From Irpex lacteus (taxonomy: Eukaryota > Basidiomycota > Agaricomycetes > Polyporales > Irpicaceae), in NCBI GenBank assembly GCA_001986395.2, contig MQVO02000020.1:124001-188000 (forward strand): 64,000 bases of DNA, in the 5' to 3' direction. Both the position numbers and the translations under genes were made by a program. Below the pieces are notes generated by a model, which saw only the letters and a list, made by a program, of their open reading frames with translations, searched no databases and had not been told where the DNA came from. Below, piece by piece: positions 1 to 11,793 of this stretch (position 1 is the first letter of the stretch; each line of letters opens with the position of its first letter).

Positions 1-380
1 GAGATGTCCTAGCATTCTGAATTAAATACTGATCTATAATTGCCCCCTTCTGTTCACCCCCCTCCTGGCATATCGCACGGCCAACCAATCTGAACGACAA
101 TATTATCACACACCAACGACCCTCACACATCCTATTATTCTGGCCTTGGTCGTTTCGTGGCTACCGTGATCGTTACGTGGACGACGCTGGACGACGCCCC
201 TTGTTATGCCACTGACTGGTACCACAAACCTGGTCCGTCCATTGACATCCGAACATCTGCCATTTGACGCACTCCGCTCGATTGGATGCCGCACGTCATA
301 ATCTTGATGAAACTCTTGATGCTGTCGATGAAATCGGAATACGCATCCCTGCCTCCGCTATATGGAAACGTATCTCACTG
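1..380. other. Left-edge stretch without a supported gene
   Basis: Open frames here are short and none continues convincingly through plausible introns. Any real gene would belong to the degenerate fragment that follows on the plus strand. I see no repeat, RNA gene or promoter motif that I can defend. Confidence 0.4.
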
Positions 381-394
381 TATAGTGCTCGTCA

Positions 395-855
395 AACGTG
401 ACCGCAGCCAACAATGCCATTAACGTGCGTCTTGTATCAGAATCCCTAGCAGCATCAGTTACTGACATCGATGACTTTGTAGAACTGTGGAGATACCAGT
501 TCTTGTCTATGCAGTGTAGAGACCGTCAAATTGGTCACGGACGCTGAGCAATGCTTTTTCAACAAGATCGTGAAGGATAACAGACCTTACCCTGGCGGTC
601 TCATCCCCGCTGGTGAACAGACGTGGTTGGCAGGTAAGATCCCACTGCCTTTGCATGAAATTATCTCATCTAACATTCCGGACTACACACGCAGCGTACG
701 GTAAATCCTGCGGCTTGACAAATATGACGTTGACGCTTGCTCCGAACTGGGACGGTCCCTTCGGACAAGGCTTGAACACGGCTACCACTGCCATCACTCT
801 GATTGCAGCCCTCATTGTCGGAGGTGGCGCGATTGGCACTCTGATCACCATGTGA
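395..855 (+). pseudogene. Remnant or 3' end of an unknown protein with a C-terminal membrane segment
   Basis: Two exons join in frame across a good intron (about 633-693, gtaaga...cag). They give a cysteine-containing stretch (DAEQCFFNKIVKDNR, then GLIPAGEQTW, YGKSCGLTNMT) and a hydrophobic last 24 residues ending at a TGA at 853-855. That tail could be a membrane anchor or GPI-type signal. Upstream coding-like sequence (around 395-520) lies in another frame. Joining it needs either a 28-nt intron or a frameshift, and stops interrupt it further left. No start codon can be assigned. I do not recognise the family. A truncated secreted or membrane protein gene is the best reading, but a real gene with unusual introns is possible. 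Confidence 0.3.
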
Positions 856-1213
856 GGTGTAGGCTAGTGCGCATAGTGTATCGTAGTTATATGGTGTATT
901 GTCGCTCGGCGATGGCAATGGGATGTGGATTTATCTATAATTCAGGCAGACGAAAGGCGTGCACAGTTCTGGCATAGTCGGCACGGCTTCTCTCCTTCTG
1001 CATCGAGTTGCCCGACTCACTATTTTTTAGGGAACTGCGAGGCCCGGTGCATGCAATGCGCTCGCAATACGAAGAACGTTGCAATCGGCGGGCAGCTACA
1101 AACTGTGCAAATAAGATATATGCGGGAAGTTTTACACCTGTAAATTACGCTAGATCCAGTGAGCCCTATTAAATCGTCATTACGTCCTGATAACCTGGAT
1201 AGAGAGTAAATTA
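856..1213. other. Intergenic, convergent 3' flanks
   Basis: This lies between the plus-strand remnant and the 3' end of the minus-strand methyltransferase. It is presumably untranslated and terminator sequence for both. No conserved frame or RNA gene is seen. Confidence 0.4.
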
Positions 1214-3598
1214 CTAGTCCTTGGGCTTCACCCCAACCATGAGTCGGATCTGCCTCATAGGCTTCCGAGACTCAATTTCATCCTCGTCTTCACGTGCGAT
1301 CGCGCGAGCGGCAAGGATAGTGCGACGAAGTTCTTCGCGTTCCTCGATCTCAGCTTCTGTCATTGCACTCTGACGAGGGTATGTCCATCCGTAGTGGACA
1401 AGCGGATGCCACATCGCTATGCGTTCGTGGGTGTCGCTGTTAGGTATAAGGAAATTTCAGTTGAGCATCAATCATCGAAGGAAAGAAATTCTGGAAAGAG
1501 AAACGTACTATTCGAATCTTTCCCATAGCCACTTGAACTTCTTCTTGCTAACGCTCTCAGTCCAATCCTCCTCCTTCTCCCACCCAAACTTCCGCAGACT
1601 CTCGTCCTTGCGAAAAGCCATCTCCTTCAGCTGCTCCCACATCCTCTCCTTGCACGCACGTACCAACTGTACCATGTGGTACAAATGCACGTATAGGGAG
1701 TGGTGATCGGTACTCAAGAGGTTGTCCATCTTCACCATCGAATAGGCCTCTTCTGGGACACCGATGTGTGTCGTCTCTCCACCGGAGCCATAACCAGCGA
1801 ACGTCGCTGATCCGGTCTTGAGCCCATTCAGCGATCCGGTACTTGCGGCAGTCGTATCGCTGGCGAGAGAGGACGTGGAACATCCTGCCTCTGTGATGGT
1901 GCATATACCCGTGAGGATACTGGGTTGATGAGTGGTAGAGTTGAGGCTGCTAGTAGTACTAGTCACTGAATCATTACGAGGTAGGAATGCCCTTGGTTCG
2001 GGTGGTAAGATAGGTGAGCTGACATTTGACGGTGGTAGTGGCAGGGATAGAGGAGAGAGAGGAGACAGGGGGTGAGATGGGCGGCGGACGATAGAGAGTG
2101 GTATGGGTGTACGTTGCGAATCGATTGAGGGCCTGACAGGATTGGAAAAGTGGGATGGCAACTGTGGGATGCCTATCCGTCGCGCAGGTTTATGAAAGTA
2201 TGTTGCTTGCGGAATATTTTCTCGGCTGAAGGGCGGAAGGGGTGCAAGAGGTGGCATGTAGAAATTCAACACAGGTGGGGAACGGACCTGTGTGAACACG
2301 GACGAAAAGTATCCTGGAAATACAGCTGAGGCGTATGAAGACCGTAAGTATAGATTCGCGGGAAGCAGCTTGGAACATACAGCTTGGCTTCGTAGAAATG
2401 AATTTCTTCTCGAACGACGAGTAGAAAAGTGTTTCAAGTAGCACGTGGTCATGAGGAAGAGGCTCCTCTATTGCTGTCATGGGGGAGGGAGGTGGATCGT
2501 CCGTTCTCGTACTACCCATTGCGTGTAAGGGCGCCGTGAACCACCGCGGAAGGACGGGAAATATGGCATCTACAACCTCTGTCACAAGGAGTGCTTCAGA
2601 GTAGAGAGCTCGTGTACTCACCTTCATCCATCTCCTGTATAATTCCCCCAGGCTTCATGACACGAGCTATTTCCTGTGATACGGTTAGGCGTGACTTTAC
2701 TTTGAACCGAGTGGATTACCTACCACATACAAGCTATGTACCTATACTCACTGTCATGAGAAGAGTCAATATTCTAAAAGAGAGAAGTATGACGTACCTG
2801 ATCCTCCGGGATGCAGAGGCCCATTGAAAATATATGAACGAAGTCAAATTCGCAGTCTTCAAAAGGAAGCTTCTCAAGACTGCGATGACAAATAAGTGAC
2901 ACGGTCAACGACCCATTTAAGAGAGATACTCACACATTGCCATGCATCCACTGAATACGGTCTGCTATAGATGGCTCCAAATATTTTCGGCTTATTTGCT
3001 CCCTCGATATGTCAAATCCGACCTACGGTCGAGAGTCAGCCTCAGGAAGCGAAGAATGGCGAGGTGCAAGGCTCACGAACGTCGTTTCTGGCCAACGCCT
3101 TGCAGTGTCTACCACCCAGTCTCCGAGCTGTCAAACAACCTCAGATGAGTCCAGAACACAATGAAGATGATTTGTAAACGTACGCCACAGCAAAGATCCA
3201 GACACCTGCGCGGGTATTTCCCGTTCCATTCGACGTAGTCGAGTTTCCCCCTTACACCCATGATTATCTGACGGTCCATGATCCACCTGTAGGAGAGATA
3301 ATCTCAATGGGCGAGAGCTCGCTTTTCTGATCGTGTGAGCAGAAACTTACAATTGCTGGACTTCCCGATCAAGGGAAAGAGGGTAAGGGATCTCATCTTT
3401 GCTCGAGGCCCCTCCGTTCGCGGTCAAAGATGTGTTGAGCATCGGATCTGGTGCTTCGTCGTGTGACTGCCTCGAATGCCCGTTGGAAGATTGGTTAGAA
3501 GAAGAGTTGCTTCCCCCCGCTTTTGACTTTGATTTAGGTTTTGGCGGAGGGTAGGAGACGATGGGGAAGGGAGAAGCGTACACCCCAGGAATCGACAT
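1214..3598 (-). CDS. LaeA-like SAM-dependent methyltransferase
   Basis: Ten exons sum to 1,881 nt (626 aa): 3598-3351, 3286-3184, 3127-3077, 3022-2934, 2879-2798, 2741-2724, 2673-2622, 2578-2381, 2325-1509 and 1436-1214. The start is the ATG at 3598; the longer frame upstream begins with a TTG. After a serine-rich N-terminus come LSLDREVQQLWIMDRQI, SAM-binding motif I split over an intron (CLDLCCG/LGDWVVDTARRWP, about aa 110-130), FVGFDIS, FDFVHIFSMG and EIARVMKPGGIIQEMDE (about aa 197-215). This is the motif order of fungal LaeA-type methyltransferases, known as regulators of secondary metabolism and development. Motif I has DLCCG rather than the usual DLGCG. The C-terminal 300 residues are Ser/Pro-rich, ending in a charged helix. 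An 18-nt exon (2724-2741) is needed to keep the frame. Its target and pathway cannot be read from sequence. Confidence 0.85.
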
Positions 3599-4185
3599 CT
3601 CGAGAAAATGTTGAGCCCGGGAGATCAAACGTGCGAGTACAATAAAAGCCTAAATTCCGACAGCCAATTATATGTGTGTAAGAATATGGGGAAGCCGATG
3701 TCGGAGGAGGAGGGCGAGGGGGTGAAGGGGGTGTGCATGCTGAAACCTACGAGAGGTCGTCGGCCGCACAGGTATTAGTACCCCGCATAAAACCTAGATT
3801 GTAATGACCGGGTGATGATTCCATGTCGACACCTGCCTTTAGCATGGCGATTAATTTACTGCCCCTGGACGATAAGTACGCCCTGAACAAGCTGCGGTCC
3901 ATCTAGATGTAGTGCAAACTCAGATAAGTATGTCAGGCGGATAATGATTACAGCAAAAGATACAGGAGAGCATGGTTACAGTAAGCAGTAAGCAATTTGC
4001 GCTGACTGGCATAGGCAGTTGGTGGCGTTCGACAGCGTCGGTGCAGTGCCCCTGAGCGGGTGGCCGCTGCGGTCGGGCGCGTGATATTATCGGCCATCAC
4101 CCATCTCAGATTCTGCCCCTGACACGCTCAGGCGCCCACTGCAACGCAGTCCAGACGATGTTCCGCCCAGCCTATTTCGGCAACA
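3599..4185. promoter_or_regulatory. Shared divergent promoter region, LaeA-like gene / VPS33
   Basis: This 587-bp gap separates two divergently transcribed start codons, so both promoters must lie here. It holds GC-rich runs near 4020-4150 and no open frame. I did not identify a specific factor site. Confidence 0.45.
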
Positions 4186-7111
4186 ATGGCTGCAGTTCCT
4201 CCCACCTCCACCTCCGACGAACAGACAACTACTGCAAGGCCACAAGAAGAGGATGAAGCACTGCTTGACGTATCCATACTCAAAGAGGTCGCGAGGAAAG
4301 CTCTGATCGACGCGTTGAACTCGGTTTGTGGCTCGACCAGACGCGAGGATGACGCGCGTTAGCTCACACTATGAATCATAGGTAAATGGCGCAAAGACAC
4401 TCGTGCTAGACAGCTCGCTGGCTGGACCTCTTGGCCTGGTCACTGAAGTAGCACTATTGAAGGTGGGCCATTCTTATGATACGTGAAGATAGCTTCGCTC
4501 ACTCTACCTTTTAGCACCATGGGGTGGACAAGATGTTTTGGCTCGAGCCAGGGCCCTTGACAGCGAATACTACAAACGTTGTCTATCTCTGTCGACCGAA
4601 GATAAATTACATCAAAACCATTGCCGGTGAGTAAGGATACCCCAGCCCACCCATAATAACCTGTTGACCATGTATTGAAAGACCAGATCAAGCGACATGC
4701 GAGAGAATCTCAGAGGCATACGTATACCCTCTTCCTCGTGCCTCGAACATCTACGCTTGTCACTCGGATACTCGAGGAAGAAGGCGTTCTTGGTGATGTC
4801 ACCATCGCGGCGTACAACCTGCAATTCATACCGATAGCGGACGACGTCATATCTCTAGAGCACGATAGCGCGTTCAAGGAGATTTGGGCAGTACGTTACT
4901 ATTCGTGCCTTCCATATACCTATAACAACTTATAGACCTACTTTACAGGATGGTGATGAGACGGTTGTTTTTAACTCCATGCAGGCTCTTACGAGCCTGC
5001 AAAGTCACTTCGGCATTTTCCCTAGAATAGTTGGGAAGGGAGATTACGCCGCGGTAAGCCACGGTTGAACTGTCTGGCAGCCCAACTGTGCTGACATACT
5101 GCTCAGAGACTAGCCAATCTCCTCACGAAGAACCTGCCAACTACGTCCGTGGATGGCCCAAATAGTCTGCTTCGATCGCTGTCAGACAAGCTAGACTGTT
5201 TGATTATTATTGACCGAAGGACGGACCTTGTGACCCCTTTACTGACACAACTCACCTACGAGGGTTTGATTGATGAACTCATTGGTATCAAGAACTGTAA
5301 GCCAACATGTTTTACCGTCAAAAGTTTGTGAAGCTAACGGTAAGATATATAGCTAATGTCGAGGTACCTGCCTCCTTGCTCAACCCGCCCAACGCACAAA
5401 ATGCTGCATCTGCACCGTCAACATCCCGCGCGACCCCACCAGCAAGTTCTCTAACTAAAGAGAAGAAGCGAAAACACCACCTGACCACAGCAACCGACCC
5501 TCTATTCGCTGAACTGCGTGATCTGAACTTCTCAGCTGTAGGCCGGAAGCTGAATCAAGTCGCGAGGCGGTTGGATGAGGACTATAAGGTAGGTTCCGCC
5601 GACAGACTGCTGTGAACCCGCACTGAATGCGGGGACACTCTTCTTAGCTCAGACATCAAGCAAAGACCGTCGCACAGCTCCGTGACTTTGTAGGTAAACT
5701 GGGTGGTCTCCAGACTGAGCATCAGGCACTTCGACTGCGTGAGTTTATTCGCTTGCTGAACCACGTTAAATCTCTAACGTCAAGCAGACACCGGCCTGTC
5801 CGAGCTACTTGTCCCTCACACGCGTACCGACGTCTTCAACAAGGCCTTGGAAATCCAACAAAGTCCGTGGTACACGTGTCCACATGGCCTGCCTTCTATT
5901 GTTTTGTTCCTGACAACGGGATTGCACCTATAGATCTTCTGGCCTCGTATGACGTCAACGGACAAGTCACCGCTATTGAAGAGCTGGTCGCGCAAGGTGC
6001 CGACATGCAGATAGTGCTTCGACTGCTGTGTCTCGCGAGTATTCTCACAGGAGGCATCAAAGCTAAGACCCTTGAGAACCTCAAGCGCGAGATACTCCAG
6101 GTAGGTTTAGTCACATGTCCAGTTCACTCTTCAGTTGCGAACCGTGTTCTGAATTCGAGGCTTCTCTCTACAGGCATATGGATACAATCACCTCCCGCTT
6201 CTACTCACCCTCGCGTCTCCCCCTCTGGCCGCACTACTACCAAACCCACTACCGGCTTCCGCCTCTGCAGCCCTCTCCGGCGCAAGCAAGTTCCCATACA
6301 CATCCCTCCGCAAGTCGCTGCGACTTCTCATCGAAGACCCTGATCCGCTCGAAGAGCTCGAGAACGACATCAGCTACGTGTACTCCGGGTACGCGCCGAT
6401 CAGCGTGCGGTTGGTGCAGTGCGTAGCGCAGAAGGGAGGCGTTATCAGTAACCCTGCGGGAGAGAAGGACAAGAAGGTCGCCGCGGGTGATCAGACAAAC
6501 GCCAGGGCGACGGGTGCGGCTGGGGAAGTCCCAAAGGTCCAGGCACATCCTATCGTTGGATGGAAAGGCTTCGAAGACGTCGTGGCGAGTATACCTGGCG
6601 AGACGGTGGACATTGTCCAGAAGGTGCCTGGGGCATCTGAGAACGGTGGCGTTCCACCGCTGTCTACGCTCAGTAAGCTATATTGTTCTCATCTTACGTC
6701 TTCTATGTTCTAACATTTGTCTTTCTTCTTCTTCTTCCTCTCGCACCGTTCGCCATTGTTTGTCTGTGGGACCTTTCGCTCCCACTCTGCCATCAAACCT
6801 TGCAGTCCTTCCAAAGGAACGACCGACGACGACAGTGGTATTCTTCCTGGGCGGATGCACATATACGGAGATCGCCGCTCTTCGCTGGGTTGGAAGGCAG
6901 AACATCGGTGAGTGAATGCCATGACGCATCTCTGCGAGCGATCGTGGGGAGGGTGGGGATGAAATGAGCTGACTATGGGGTTGAATGGGATGTGTGTGCA
7001 GGTCGCAAGTTCTTGATCGCCACGACAGGAATAATCAGCGGGGTGAGTATGATGGAGAGCCTCACTGACACCGGGGTAGTATCGGGCGGTTCGAAGGATA
7101 CGGGAATATAG
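4186..7111 (+). CDS. VPS33: Vps33, Sec1/Munc18-family subunit of HOPS/CORVET
   Basis: A multi-exon SM protein that binds SNAREs on the vacuolar/endosomal tethering complexes HOPS and CORVET. The start ATG at 4186 opens [13 protein letters not shown]. Diagnostic pieces in order: [58 protein letters not shown] (the SM-family hallmark), [14 protein letters not shown], a low-complexity insert, [36 protein letters not shown], then [17 protein letters not shown] and [11 protein letters not shown]. The last exon reads through a GTGAGT-like sequence to a TAG at 7109, giving [12 protein letters not shown], which resembles the family's usual end. One internal intron (about 5851-5938) appears to use a weak GTCCGT donor, chosen because it yields QQNLLASYD. 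The 5' neighbour is divergent and functionally unrelated. Confidence 0.92.
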
Positions 7112-7810
7112 TAGTAGCCTGGGATATATGGGGTGGGGAGGGTGTTGTAGACCCAGCGAAGAGGATAGGATACATTCGCAGGAAGACGTATATAAAGAAA
7201 TGGACAGGAAGGGGAATCGAACATGCGATGATATCTGTGTCCGCTGAGCGCGTGAGCAGCAGACGAGGGCGACGCGAGCTCGTGAGACCAGTCTAGACCT
7301 CTGACGCCGACGCGACGCGTTTGTTTGGCGACTTTCTCACGTATGAGACCCCGAGGACGTCAGTCAGACATGCACCCATCCACGCATCCCACTCCTCGCC
7401 CGACGCAGCAGACAGTGTGCAGGCTGTTCAACACGACCCAGAAAGCACCTCTGCACTCTTGCCGCCGGGCTTGGCCTGCGGTTGCCTGGATGAAAAGGCG
7501 GCATCCTTGGCGGTGGGGTGGCGGAGGTCCTGATGACGGCTGGGGGATTGTTTATCGGAGTTTGTGTGAGGTGTTCGAAAGCGAGTTGCTGTCAGTTGAG
7601 CAGTCTCGCTGCCTGGTCTTAGCCTATAAGGACACCTCCCCCTCCCTATGCATCTCCTTTCCTCCTCTCATCTGCCTTCCCTGCCCCCATCACAACCCCT
7701 CAGCACAGGTCAGTTCTCCCTCTTCCACACCTCTGAGACCAGGAATTCACGTCCTATCCACGCCCAGGCTAGCACAAACACGGATTAGTCGTTTATTGCT
7801 GCAATAAAAC
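7112..7810. other. Intergenic region upstream of the small HMG-like gene
   Basis: A 160-codon open frame runs here (from about 7325) but has an erratic Pro/Ser/Cys composition and matches no family I know. I treat it as chance. The region carries the 3' flank of VPS33 and the promoter of the next gene, with pyrimidine-rich tracts at 7620-7730 just upstream of the start codon. Confidence 0.4.
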
Positions 7811-8148
7811 ATGGTTGTCACGGAGAAGAAAACGTCCGCATCTGCGCAGGCAAAGAAGAGTCAGTACCTGATCTCCTCCTCCTCTACAGGCCTTTGCTGA
7901 CCGTGTCGTGTCGTGTGCGTGTGCAGAGAAGTCCGGCGGCGGCAAGAAGCGGCTCACGCCCTTCAACAAGTTCATGCAGACCGAGACAGCGCGTCTGAAG
8001 GAAGAGAAGCCTGACCTCGACAGCAAGGAGAGGTGCGCGTTTCCTCCTCGTTATTCTACATGCATGCATTCAACTGACGAACACGTTTGTATTGCGCAGG
8101 TTCAAGCTTGTCATCGAGAACTGGAATAAGCAGAAAGACAAGGCTTGA
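7811..8148 (+). CDS. Small YABBY/HMG-box-like protein
   Basis: Three exons (7811-7859, 7927-8032, 8100-8148) encode 67 aa. A lysine-rich N-terminus (VVTEKKTSASAQAKKKK) precedes KRLTPFNKFMQTETARLKEE, KPDLDSKERFKLV and IENWNKQK. This resembles the HMG-box-like C-terminal domain of plant YABBY proteins, which is also found in short fungal proteins. A nuclear, DNA-binding role is inferred from the basic character and fold similarity only. Both introns have standard borders and the frame closes exactly, so the small gene looks real. It is the only gene in the window consisting of little more than one domain of this kind. Confidence 0.75.
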
Positions 8149-8695
8149 GCTCCCCGCCTGTGACTCTGCCGGCGTCACATAGCTGTCTTCACTCGGTTCA
8201 GTCCCATGCCAGTCTACATACCCCATATAGCCATCCCGATATTGCCTTCTTGATGCCCGCTGTTGTTGTCAGCGCCACCACTCCCGTCGTTGTCCTTGTT
8301 CATCGCAACCACCGACGCATGCTCTGCACGCTGGCAGCGGCTCATGCTGCTCCTCCACCCGTTATCTTTGCTTCTATGTCTTGTTGGTCCTTGCTCTGGG
8401 TCTCTGAGCCGTCTTCATAGTTCAATGTACAATAGCCTTCAGCATACATATTTCGATTCAACGTTCTCTATTCCATATGTCGTGGCTATAAGGTGAAAAG
8501 GCGCGCAAGAGTACATGATGCAAGAGTACAGCATACAAGTAAGTCAAGAGGAGGCAAGAGAAGTCTAGTACAAATAGAATACAGCTATACATACAGGTCA
8601 GAGTACAATAACAAAGTCACGATACAAGTTACAGAAACATTCAACGTTAAAGTCAGTGATACACAAAATAATCTTACAGTTCCACGGCCATTGCT
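8149..8695. other. Intergenic, convergent 3' flanks
   Basis: This lies between the HMG-like gene and the 3' end of the F-box gene. The stretch 8490-8690 is A-rich with recurring short words such as AAGAGTACA and ATACA, as expected of untranslated and termination sequence. No coding or RNA feature is supported. Confidence 0.4.
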
Positions 8696-11600
8696 CTACA
8701 TAATCGTACAACCCTCGCCTCGGTCATTATTGGTGTTGAGATCCAAGAGGGTCGGGGTGCTGGGCCCACTCGACCTCCTTCCGCTCGGAGACCACCACCT
8801 CGCGCGACCAGGCGTCGACACCGTGTCCGCGTCCTCCGAAATCGCACTGCTGTTCCCCGTTGAGTTCGCACCTCTCCTTGCATGCGACTTCCTCTTCTTC
8901 TCCCTCGCAGCCTGCACCGCGCCCACCGCCTGCCACGAATAGAACGTCTTAACAACTACCCTCGACGAATCGCACTCGTCCTGCCCCACAACACTCAACT
9001 CCTCGCCGTCCCGCCCGTCGAGGTACCCAAGCTTACGGGCGTGCCACGACACCCATCCCATCCTCGGACGACTCTGCCCCTCGACATCTCTCACCGCATA
9101 CTCGCCCACACTCCTACAATCAACCGCCACGACCTTGGCGTCCTGGATCTTCCGCTCCCTGGCCGCATGCACGAACTCCTTGAGGGTGACACCCGTCATG
9201 CGCGTGTTGTCCGCTTCCAAGACGCGAAGACGCGGGCACGCACGTATCAGCGCCGACAACGCTTCGCTCTCCACGTTCGCGTACGATAGAACCAGATGCT
9301 CGAGCGCATGTCCAGGTTCAGGGGTCGGCGGCGCTACTAGGACGCGCGTTGAAGGTGTACTCGAAGCTGGCTGCGTAGCCGGAGGGGCTGACGGGGTCAA
9401 GGCCCGGAGAACTTCATCTGACACCTCCGTAGCGTCCTCGAGGTCCAGCCGGCGGATGAGAGGAGTGGTGTTCAACAAACGCACCAAACCAGCGTCGCGC
9501 ATCTCGGGCCCAATACCCGCCAACTCGAGGAACTCGAGCTTTGGGACTGCGTGCGCGAGGTGAGAGCACGCGTTGTCTGTGAGGAGAAGGCAGAAAGACA
9601 GGTTGAGGTGTCGAAGGCGGGTGACTCGTCGCCAGTATCGGCCTGTGTCGTTGGGGTCCCGACCTGCTTCGCGAGCTGTAAGCTGCACGACGTCCATAGA
9701 CTCAGAGTCTTCCTCTGTGCAGGCGACGAAGGCTTCGATGGCTGAGTTGTGGAGGTCGCGTGAGTAGCTCAGGTCTAAGACTTCGAGTGCAGGCGCAGCT
9801 CGTCCGAGGAGGCGCATGGTTGCGTCGGTAACCTTCTTTATACCAGAGAGACGAAGCTCTTTGAGTTTAACGTGCTCGCCCCGAGATTCTCCATACGTTA
9901 ATGCGGAACGCAGGCCATCTCCTGTCAGGTTCAGACACCTGCTGAGGTCGAGGTACAACAGCCTTGGGCAGTTCTTTGCTAGGACGTCGCATGTTGCGTT
10001 CCTCACAGCCCGCTGACCCTTGAGACACAGACGTTCGAGTAGCGGGGAGCGGATGAGGATGTGGTGTAGTGCCTCAGTAGATAACGCCGAGCATCCTTGG
10101 AGGTTGAGCGAGGTGAGCTGATTGTGTGTGGTACTGGAGAGGCCATCAGGTCGGGCAGGCTGTACTGATAGATTGTGAGATATCTTGACCAAGTGATCAC
10201 CTGGTAAACCTGCGTGGCCGACGAGGTTAAGGTCCAAGATGAAGCCTCCTGCGAGCTTGGACATGTGAACCAGAACATCCTTGTGCACCTTTGGGAATGC
10301 GCTCAGGTTGAGCTTCGTCCAAAGCTGCCCGTCGAACACGAGCTCTCTCCAAGAGCGCGACACCTATACAACCAAAGTTATTCACAACGGTACTTGTGAG
10401 ATCCAAGAGGGGTGCTACAAACCCTGCTGAGTTTAAAGAGCTCTCTGTACCCTTTCTTTCGCCCTACCCATTTGCTTCGCGATGACGCAGCTTTGAGGGC
10501 AGTCCACTTGCCGTCGGTAACACGTCGGTTGAATTCTGCCTCGTGAAGGTTGAGGAGCTCGTGAAATATATGGACCTTCAACTCATGAGGGAGGTACTCG
10601 TCAAAGTATGCAGGCGTCACTACCGGTACTGGCTCGAAGATGTCGATCGGCTCATGAGGGACAATATCGAAGATGGATGCAGATGGCAAAGAGAGTGGGA
10701 GAGGTGAAGAATATGAACGGCCCTTCGTGCGGAGAGGGACTGCTGAACTGAGGGTAGAGTCACGCCTGATAGGTCGCGAGTCTACAACTCCCCAGACAGA
10801 ATTGGTCTCGACGAAGGGTGTAGCTGGCGGACTACGTGACCACGGGCTGAGACAGTTGCCGGCAGTGATGTACCCCAAGTCAGAAAGTATGGCTGCACTT
10901 TCCGGAGTCTCCTGCAAACCAATCGTGCCGTATCGAGGGCTAGTGGGGGGAGTCTTCCGAAACAGAAGTTTCCTCGCCAAAGTGCCAGGCTGACCCTTCT
11001 TCACTCCTGTAAACTTCACCTTCATGCGCGGCAGTGTCGGGACCGACAAAGAGCGGTGTGATGTGTTCGACAAGGTACGGCGACGCGAGGCAGTCGGTGT
11101 CTCGGGCGACGATGCGTCGTCCGGACTAACTGGACTGCTTAGAGGCACATTGAGTGCGAAAGAGGATGGCGAGAGAGGACTGTAAGACTCCTCGGCGCTT
11201 CCTACGGTATGTGCAGATCCGTAGGATGAAGGCCCCGCCACAGACGGCCACTCGACATTGCTGTCTGAAAATCCGCCAGTCGTGAAAGAAAGGGGTGGAA
11301 GTGTGGGTGGTAGCTCGCGAGCCTTGCCTTTATTGACGCAAGCCTCGTTCTGCTCGTCGCTCAGCGGCACCTCAGTGACGGCGTCGGGGTCGAGCTCGAG
11401 ATAGTGAATGGCCTCGATGCCGTGGAAGTCAAAAGGTGGCACGTGTTCGTACCTAAAGCTCGAGGATTCCGCCGAAGAAGACGACATTGAGAAGAGGTCG
11501 GTCTCGGGGTGGGCGTACGATACATTCGGGATGGACATAGACTCCGTCGCGGCGACAGTCGACTTTACGCTCTTGCCCTTCGCCATTACATTCGCTGAGT

Positions 11601-11793
11601 TGCTTTCGACCCCGAGCATATTGTGCTGGATGGGAGAGCTAAAGGAAAGAGGGAGTGCATGGTGCGAGGCTGGTATATGTGTCTCCTGTCGTTCCGGTGC
11701 TGAATCCTCGAGGCCTAGGGGGCAAAGCGGCTCATTAGAATCGTCGAAATCAAAGATAGAATTGTCGTTATCGATGTCGTGTGCATAGCTCAT
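8696..11793 (-). CDS. F-box/leucine-rich-repeat protein with a C-terminal CaaX motif
   Basis: Two exons (11793-10423 and 10363-8696; 1,012 aa) join at LSR/VSRSW. The first ~400 residues are acidic, Ser/Pro-rich and probably disordered. An F-box follows: YLPHELKVHIFHELLNL (about aa 400), a basic 35-residue insert, then KLSRVSRSWRELVFDGQLW. Next come AMN1/FBXL-type leucine-rich repeats (for example LTSLNLQGCSALSTEALHHI, LLYLDLSRCLNLTGDGL, LEVLDLSYSRDLHNSAIEAF). Such proteins are substrate receptors of SCF ubiquitin ligases, with the F-box binding Skp1 and the repeats binding the substrate. The protein ends ...GEGCTIM, a plausible prenylation (CaaX) box, as in animal FBXL2/FBXL20. That would place it on membranes. 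The substrate is unknown. It differs from typical Grr1 by the very long N-terminus. Confidence 0.85.

Noticed and set aside
2190..2452. Apparent frameshift between two overlapping frames in the LaeA-like gene
   Set aside because: A 55-nt intron (2380-2326, GTATGT...CTTAC...CTCAG) joins the frames exactly and gives the expected SVFPGYFSSVFTQV sequence.
7325..7807. 160-codon open frame between VPS33 and the HMG-like gene
   Set aside because: Composition is erratic, no family resemblance, and it lies in a region expected to hold UTR and promoter.
8500..8690. Possible tandem repeat of AAGAGTACA-like words
   Set aside because: The words are irregular in spacing and sequence and look like A-rich 3' flank rather than a true repeat array.
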